Source: Smallanthus sonchifolius (Eukaryota; Streptophyta; Magnoliopsida; Asterales; Asteraceae). Taken from it: a stretch of DNA of 64,000 nucleotides. Positions 57,184 to 64,000 of this stretch are shown here, one piece after another. Within the stretch, counting starts at the first letter, position 1. Each line of letters starts with the position of its first letter. Below the pieces are notes generated by a model. It was not told the origin of the DNA, did no database searches, and saw only the letters and a list, made by a program, of their open reading frames with translations. Location: contig CM042030.1 of the NCBI GenBank assembly GCA_023525975.1, positions 23,864,350-23,928,349 of the forward strand. The letters are read 5' to 3'. Position numbers and translations under genes: made by a program.

Positions 57184-59708
57184 TGTAACATTTCTGATTT
57201 TTAGTATTCATATTTCAATTCAATGTAATGCAATTTTGAATTCAATACTCGTGCACTATCTTATTATTTTTCTCGCCATAAATTAAATGCAATGATTCAA
57301 TGCAAGTTCGCAAGTTTTACTCGATTATATACACTTAAACTCATTGCAAGAAACTATTTATTTCAAATTTATAAAACCTGAAAAGTCAAGGACTAAAGTT
57401 GAAAAATTATCAAGAAACCCTAGTTAGCACGGTCGTGCTTCGTCCTGGCACGGTCGCGCCAAGTGCCTCGGCACGATCGCGCGACTGGTCCTGGAACGAT
57501 CGCGCCCGATGCCTAAGCACGGTCGCACCTATCTTGGCACGGTCGCGCCTGCGTAACTGTCAAAACGTAAATACACTTTTAATCACCGATCGTCAAGAAT
57601 CCATAAACGCCCACCGTTTTCTTTTTCATTTACGCGAGTAATGCAAATTTCAAATTCTCAAACGCTCCATCTTAATCCTATCAATCTCGAAAAACTCTCT
57701 CTCAAGCCTTCCAAGAAACTAGACTCCGCTGTTCGACCCAAATCCTCTCAATCCAGCAGCAGAGTCTCGATACTCAATCATCCCTGAAGTTCCCAGGCTA
57801 TTTGGATTGGCCGGAGTTGCAGTAAAGATCGCCGGAACTCAAGCCGTCTACGCCGGAACTCCTTCTTGCCGATCTCTATCAATCCTCTACTGTTTTCGGG
57901 TAATTGAAATCATTTATTTCAGTTAATTAGTCTCTATATCGAAAGCCCCATAATAATTTGGGCTTCCATCATAGAATTTACCCCGAATCAGAATCGATGT
58001 TTTATTTAAAATAATTTAATCGAATCCGCTGTTAAAAACGTTGTTAATACAATTAAAATATCCCAAAAGACTCGTAACAACCCAATAATCAAAAGCCCTA
58101 ACAATTCCAACGCTATAAATACAAGATTTGTTCAATTCGTGTCTGATTTGGAAGAGACACGGTCGCGCTAATTATCTAGCGCGGCCGTGCCTCATGTAGC
58201 GCGGTCGTGCCGAATAGCAGCGCTGTCGTGTCCTCCTGTTCAGACCTTGTCATGCCCCTTGGGCTAGTCTCTGTTGTGTCTAAAGATCATAGACACGACC
58301 GTGCCGGGCCAAGGCACGGTCGTGCCTGTTGACTGGTCTAGTTTGTGCCCTTTGTTGATCAACCCGGTCGTGCCCCGACTAGCGCGGTCGCGCCCCTGGC
58401 TTGAGCACGATCGTGCCCTTCCGAGGCATGGTCGTGTGTGACTCAGAAATTGTAACAGAATTATAATTTTATATTTTTCGATCAATAAATGTTTCGATTT
58501 TATAAAAATATGTTTTCTGTATTTAAAAATTGATAAAAAGTTTAATCTTGGTATAAATATAATTTATTTAAAAGTTTATGAAAATTAAATTTATATTTAT
58601 TATCTTACACTTAAATGATATTTTAAATAATTAAGTTACAAAATTTATAAATAAATAAGATAATGATTATTTATTTAATTTACATTTTAAATCAAAAATC
58701 ATTTATTTATTTATACTTAATTACAATTAATATTTACATTATTTCATAAACTATAATTTTATATTTATTCAATTATCCAATTCAAACCTAATCAAATTGT
58801 TTCAAAAATATTTTTACTTCAAACTCTATATATTTTATTCAATACTTTTAAATACAAATCAATAGTTTTATACACAAATTCAACTTTCATTTTAGACTTA
58901 AACTTTATGCATTTATTTGATTCAATACACATTACTCTTTAGGTTAAATTATGCATTTCGAGGATCATATTTGCTATCTATAATCTTTGTTAGCTACACT
59001 TCCATACTAAGTGAGTATTCACAACCCCTTTTTACTCTTTTACACTTTTGGGGTGGAACATGAACTCTATACACATTACACATTACACATTTATATTTAC
59101 GCAAACAACACAAGTGCAAAAATCCTATTTACATACATGTGTGCAAAATTTGAGCTTTGTGCCCGAGTGCTAGTTGTGCTAACCTTTGTATGCGATTATG
59201 TGCAATCATTAACTATACAAGCCGACGGTTTTCAATGATAGATCTATTGAGTCTGACAAACCCACCCATGGTGCGCGGTGATTGAAACCGACAACACAAA
59301 TTTTTTTGCATGCTAGTTACAAGGTTTGGTTGTACATGGTTACACAATAGCTGCTCCCCATAAATGTCTTATTTTATCATGTTTTGTAAAGGATTTATTT
59401 TCAACTATATGCTATCTACATACAACTGTGTTATACTCACCAACTTTTTAGTTGACTTTATTTTATTCATGTTTCAGGCCCCAATATGTGAGATTGATTC
59501 AAGACGTGTTCGACATAGGATTTGGACTTAGCAAGTTAAATCAAGAATTTTGTGAGTTGTTTTATGTTTCTTGTTTGAATTTGGTTTTGTACTTGGATTA
59601 TTTGTAATGGAAATTTAACTTTAATATATTTCAATTTAGTCAACCATGTGCTATGAACAGTCTTACATGTCCCGCCCCGATGATTCCGCCATCGGTCGGG
59701 GTGTGACA
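57184..59708 (+). repeat. E9 3' LTR (delta family)
   Basis: 2525 bp copy of the 5' LTR with hairpin clusters at 57426-57550 and 58156-58438, TATA box at 58113-58122 and intron signals (about 59011-59478). One additional set 3 unit near 58378-58397 is absent from the 5' LTR. Confidence 0.94.
58156..58438. repeat. Hairpin cluster, set 3, downstream (E9 3' LTR)
   Basis: One unit longer than in the 5' LTR (CTAGCGCGGTCGCGCCC added), so unit number changed after or during the last transposition. Confidence 0.9.
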
Positions 59709-61058
59709 TTTACAAAAAGTCACAGATATAAAACTCTTACTGGCACCCGAATCAAATAGCACAGAAACAAAAGTGTTGTCAAGGATGAACGTACCTGACG
59801 CCACGTCGGGGTCCGCCCTGGCTTGTTCTTGCGTCAGTGCGTATGCACGAGTCTTTGCTCGGGGCATCTCTTCTTTCCTTTCCGGGCCTTTCCCTTTCCC
59901 GGCTTCACCCATTCTCGGTTTCGGGCATTCCCTACTCAGATGACCGGCATCCCCACAATTATAGCACTTAAAGTGTTGTGGGCATTCGCGGGAGTAGTTC
60001 CCGGTCTTGCCACACTTAAAGCATAAATTAGATCCAAGTCTGCATTCACCTACATGCTCCCTTCCACACTTCTTACAAACAGTCTACTCATTCACCCGAG
60101 CCCTCTTATCACGAGTCCCAAATATCCTTCCACCAGTTCGCTTGTTCGAGAAGCTCGGTCTCTTCTTCGGTTCCTCAATGGCGGCGACATTCAGCACCAG
60201 ATCATCAAATACCACGCCGTTCAGTTCTACTACCGAATCATAGGTCGTAGGGGCGTTTGCCTTAACATAGGTGCGGACCTGGTCCGGCAGTCCTTGAATG
60301 TAACAGGAAATCTTTCTTTCCTCAGTCGTGATAAGGTGTGAAACCAGACGTGCCAGTTCATTGAATCGGGTTGTGTATTGCCGGTGCGTCATGCTCCCGG
60401 CCATCAAACCGAGAAATTCCCTCTCTACCTTCTCATTCTCGTTTTTTGGGCAGAAATTCTTGATCACCAAAGTTTTCAAGTCAGCCCACATCATCGCATC
60501 CACAACCTCGCTCCCTTTTGCTTTACGTACGCCTTCCCACTAATGGGATGCTTCCTCCCTCAAGGAGTTAGCAGCAAATTTCACAACTTGATCCGTTCGA
60601 CATTCGCTCAGACGAATGGCAGCCTCCATATGAATCACCCAATCAAACGTAGCCACTGCGTCCTTCTTCCCAATCAAGACCGGTGGGTCACATGCCTTAA
60701 AGGACTTATAGTCGTAACCACGGTTAAGCGGTGCGTTAATTTCCTCAGTGTGCGGGGTACCAACTGCCGTGTTGGACCTACCCGTCTCGTTAATCTTCTT
60801 CATCGCTTCAGCAAACAGACCTGGCAGAGAAGCCTTCATCAACTCGGAGAATTCTCGAGCTATAGCTGTTCTTACGTCTGGTTCAAAAGTGAAAGGTTGT
60901 TCTTCAACCTGTGTCTGCTCAGCTTCATGCACACTAACCACCGGTTCAGTGTGAACACTTCCTTCTTCACTATACTCTTGGCGCGCAGGGGTCCTGCCAC
61001 GCCTACCATTTCGGCCACCGGTACGGCCACCCCGCCTTCCGTTTCCTCTCCTGGCCAT
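59709..61058 (-). pseudogene. E8 gag and protease start
   Basis: ATG at 61058 gives MARRGNGRRGGRTGG. Capsid-like domain (DYKSFKACDP, VATFDWV), a stop at 60540-60542 (TGG to TAG) in the HWWEG motif, HRQYTTRFNELA, a stop near 60084, Cys/His motif CKKCGREHVGEC, knuckles CFKCGKTGNYSREC (His to Asn) and CYNCGDAGHLSREC, then the protease motif VLFDSGASKSFIS near 59750. E9 interrupts it right after SVTFCK; it continues at 49426. Confidence 0.92.
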
Positions 61059-61373
61059 TTCGTTCTATAAGACAAGAAATCCAATGTCATCACGCTAGTT
61101 AACAAATAAAATTCAACAAGTACTGTAAGATGTTAATATACACTGGCCATCTGCAATTAACTATTACACTACCTTTCGATTTCTATTTGACCACCTTTGT
61201 GATTCCATCAGAACACAAGTCCTTTCCTAACCCTTTCTAAGGCATACTACATACACATACTCCACTTTTCATACCTGATGCTGTGGCTCGAGTTACCCGT
61301 ACTGGCATCCGCTTTCGGTCCCATTCACAGTTTAAGTTCAGACACTGGGAGTGTCCGAATCTCTCAAACTATT
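61059..61373 (-). other. E8 leader between PBS and gag
   Basis: About 315 bp non-coding, very similar to the E4 leader (28960-29277). Nothing else seen. Confidence 0.65.
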
Positions 61374-61385
61374 GCTCTGATACCA
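61374..61385 (-). promoter_or_regulatory. E8 primer-binding site
   Basis: Minus-strand TGGTATCAGAGC, three bases from the LTR edge at 61389. Confidence 0.93.
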
Positions 61386-61388
61386 ACT

Positions 61389-63654
61389 TGTAAGGCCCCA
61401 AACCCGGGAGGCCTCACTTGTTGGATTTACTCATTCACAAACAGTTCTTAAACTTGATTATCAAATAACGCAGCGGAAAATACTTCAATAAAACATAATC
61501 ATTACATTGTTTAACAACGGAAGCGTAACATATTCTATTACATAAACATATCATAAACTAATCATAACGGGATGCCAGTCTTCATGATCCACCGGGTAAC
61601 TCTTCTCGCTTGCCAAGCATCACCGTCCATCATCCATACCTGCCTTAACCTGAATGTGCATACTAAAAAGTCAGCTACGCTAGTGAGTTCTAGTTTTCAT
61701 TCGATTTAAGAAATGGTTCATCATTCAAAACATTCAATTGGGTTTAACTTCACGTATAAGAAAACAGGGCCTTTCATTCATCATTGAAAAACCTTCAAAC
61801 ATTTTTCCTCATAATAAACACATTGAACGGATCATTTGTTTAAACATTTAACATTCATTTAAGTCATACATTACTATCTACAATCTGTATCTTTCTTTAA
61901 GCGTCTCTGTGTCCCCGAAGGAACCTTTGATGTTGTGGGCAACCGCTACGTATTGTCGTCATCGCCACAACCATTCAATACGTGGGGTCAACCGTTACGA
62001 ATCGCCGTCATTGCCCAACACGCATCTTTCCTTTGGGAATCAACCGTTACGTATCGCCGTCATTGATTTCCCAATTCAATACGTGGGGTCAACCGTTACG
62101 TATCGCCGTCATTGCCCAACACGCATCTTTCCTTTGGGAATCAACCGTTACGTATCGCCGTCATTGATTTCCCTTTACCTCTTTCCCTTAGGATGATCGT
62201 CATCACCCGAGTAACCGTCGTTACCCCCTTACCAGTTGTACAACATCTAACCATTGGCAGGCCACCAAGACACTGCCCCTGTTTCTCTTATGGCAACTAT
62301 GGCTCACTGTCCATAATCTACCACAAGGCTGGGAATCTCATTCCTAGACTTCATTCGTCAATTCCATTCATTCAACAGATTAGATTTGTAATGACTTCTT
62401 TAAAACCTTTGCCCTTTTTCCTTTCTTTTCATAAAACCTTTCATTCATTTTAGAAACCCTTTACCTTTAGTTTAAACCATTTCTTTATAAACATTTCGTT
62501 CGTAAACATTCCGTTCATAACTCTCTTTCCATAAACCGTTCATTCCAATCATTTCATTTCATAAACATAGTTTCATAAGCATCATTTATAAACATAGTTT
62601 CATAAACATCGTTTCGTAAAACATCATTTCATATGCATGCACACCAGCCCGAAAACATTATATAAAGCATTTAAAAGAGGGCTTCTAGAACTCACCCGAT
62701 AAGCAGTTTCTGAAATACTCTTAGCTGGCTACTGAGCGTCACTAATGTCACTCACGATCTGTTATAATAAAGCCATACTTGTAAGGTTGTGCTCCTAGAT
62801 GACACTAGACATCCCTATGCTTAAACCTAGTAGTTTCGATGGATTTGCTTATATCGAAACTTGATAGTTTCGATAGGTTGTTTATGTCGAAACTTGGTAG
62901 TTTCGATAAGTAACTTAGGTGTGATCTTAACTTCGGATCGTGGGCTCATATCGAAACTATGGTAGTTTCGATGGGTCTGCACATATCGAAAGTAGGTAGT
63001 TTCGATGGGTCTGCACATATCAAAACTAGGTAGCTTCGATGGTTCTGCACATATCGAAACTAGGTAGTTTCGATGGGTCTGCACATATCAAAACTAGGTA
63101 GTTTCGATGGGTCTGCACATATCGAAACTAGTAGTTTCGATGGGCCTGCACAGATCGTCTTCCCAAAAATCTGAAGTTTTTGCATGCGAGTCTGATCGAG
63201 TCAGTATCTCAATTTTTCTTACATCAAAACGTTCGGTTTTCATTCTAGATGCTATACCTAAGCTCATTTTCAAGTTCCATCCGCAAAATCGTTACCTTTT
63301 TAGCCAAAACCCGAAAATCCCAAAAACGAACAAAAACTCAGATTTAGGCAAGATCATTACCTGTATCGAGATTCTGATCCGGAGGTTCTTCTCACGAGCT
63401 TAGCAGTAACGTGTTCCCTCAATTCCGGGATGATCCGTCAACTTTCTCTCTCTAGACCCGAGCTCTCCTTTCTCTCTCTAGAAGTTGCGTGAGTGGGGAA
63501 TGAGCAGAGAAGAAGGCTGCCCTGCCTCTTATATACCTGGGCTTCCCTCGGCCCATTGAAGCCGAGCCCAAGCCCGTCCCCTTTTATTTAAATATTCTGA
63601 CTAAATCACCGGTCTCGCTATATTTATTCGTTTTATTATTTTTGGGATGTTACA
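61389..63654 (-). repeat. E8 5' LTR (alpha family)
   Basis: 2266 bp with both tips intact (TGTAAGGCCCC and GATGTTACA on the plus strand). Contains a TATA box (minus TATATAAG, 63535-63528), a nine-unit set 1 array (62824-63142), intron signals (minus donor near 62694; acceptor near 61651) and the ACCGTTACG repeat (61923-62177). Confidence 0.93.
62824..63142. repeat. Hairpin array, set 1, nine units (E8 5' LTR)
   Basis: Two more units than in the 3' LTR of the same element, inserted in the TGGGTCTGCACAT-spaced portion. Some units carry ATCAAAACT in one arm, probably C-to-T decay of ATCGAAACT on the other strand. Confidence 0.92.
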
Positions 63655-63725
63655 CAAGAGCGGTGATTCAGAGTCAAATGCTTTCAACAGTAAGCAAGCC
63701 ATAAAAGTTTTTGTTTCAGGATCAT
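63655..63725 (+). other. Unassigned 71 bp between E8 and the next gamma LTR
   Basis: Not recognisable as part of any element here. One plus-strand frame is open throughout (SGDSESNAFNSKQAIKVFVS), and TTTTTGTTTCAGG near its end resembles a 3' splice site. It may be host DNA or a scrap of another element; too short to decide. Confidence 0.3.
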
Positions 63726-64000
63726 TGTGACACCCAGCATTTCAGGTCAATATTCATATTACATAAATGCACGTTCATAAAATATATTTCCTGAAGTTTT
63801 ATTTTGACTAAGTAAAGTTAAGGAGTCTAGCAAAGGAACTTATTTCATGATTAGTAATTTTAAAGAATTACTAGAAAAAGATACGCAGTTATAACCCGCA
63901 AAATACAGTCGTTGGTGATTAAAAAGAATATTATTCCAGAAAAGTCTAGAGTCACGTTTGAATATAAAAAAAACATAAATATTGGTGACTAATCTTTTAT
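63726..64000 (+). mobile_element. E10: start of a gamma LTR, cut by the window end
   Basis: Begins TGTGACACCCAGCATTTCAG and follows the E3 LTR start with moderate divergence (ACATAAATGCACG against the E3 version). Only 275 bp are visible, so solo LTR or full element cannot be told. Confidence 0.85.

Larger units (their letters stand above)
49427..59708 (+). mobile_element. E9: complete Ty3/gypsy element (delta family)
   Basis: A 10.3 kb plus-strand element: LTRs 49427-51930 and 57184-59708, PBS, leader with a stem-loop, gag, protease, RT, RNase H, integrase with chromodomain-like tail, polypurine tract and TTTAC duplications. The LTRs differ at a small number of sites and by a block of about 20 bp near 58378 present only in the 3' LTR. 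Three frameshifts and one stop inactivate the coding region. It is younger than E8, which it interrupts. Confidence 0.95.
44341..63654 (-). mobile_element. E8: alpha element split by E9
   Basis: Minus-strand element: 3' LTR (44367-46525), integrase to protease (46559-49426), the E9 insertion, gag (59709-61058), leader, PBS (61374-61385) and 5' LTR (61389-63654). The left end is a repair junction lacking the LTR tip, so no target duplication can be tested; the right flank is CAAGA. It has a 379 bp deletion in RNase H and several stops. Confidence 0.9.

Overview
This 64 kb window looks like repeat-rich nuclear DNA of a flowering plant. It is built almost entirely from nested Ty3/gypsy LTR retrotransposons. 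All pol genes have the order protease, reverse transcriptase, RNase H, integrase, and where the end survives it carries a chromodomain-like tail, so I place them with chromoviruses, probably the Tekay/Del clade. Primer-binding sites are the plant initiator-tRNA-Met type (TGGTATCAGAGC). The long LTRs (2 to 2.5 kb) and protein style fit an Asteraceae genome, but that is only an impression. I see no convincing host gene, tRNA, rRNA or CRISPR.

I sort the elements into four LTR families. Alpha has ends TGTAACATCC...GGGGCCTTACA with CCCAAACCC near the end. Beta has the same ends with CCCCTTTCC. Gamma runs TGTGACACCC...GGGTGTGACA. Delta runs TGTAACATTTC...GGGTGTGACA. Layout: E1 (beta, minus, 1-6152) is interrupted by a delta-like solo LTR S1 (732-3037, duplication ATGCA). 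E2 (beta, minus, 6153-31892) was inserted into the 5' LTR of E1. E2 carries complete gamma element E3 (plus, 9785-20592, duplication TAACA) and rearranged alpha element E4 (minus, 20615-31284, duplication TGCCT), only 22 bp apart. A truncated gamma LTR E5 (31893-33647) follows, then beta element E6 (plus, 33648-39676, cut in integrase). Next come two tandem alpha segments, E7 (39677-44340) and E8 (44341-63654, both minus). E8 is split by complete delta element E9 (plus, 49427-59708, duplication TTTAC). A 71 bp orphan segment and the start of another gamma LTR (63726-64000) close the window.

Every gag-pol is broken by stops and frameshifts, so no element here is autonomous as it stands. The best-preserved reading frames are 884 codons in E6, 670 in E9, 656 in E8 and 587 in E3.

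The most interesting material is in the LTRs. Nearly all carry an array of short perfect or near-perfect hairpins downstream of the TATA box. Three unrelated hairpin 'alphabets' occur, and arm changes are often matched by compensating changes in the partner arm. Downstream, all four families share a possible intron: GTGAGT donor, CTGAC/TTGAC branch-like motif and TTTCAG-like acceptor. Family-specific tandem repeats lie inside it. Other notable points are an inverted internal LTR in E4, a coiled-coil-like reading frame upstream of gag in E3, and repair junctions with copied filler at E6/E7 and E7/E8.
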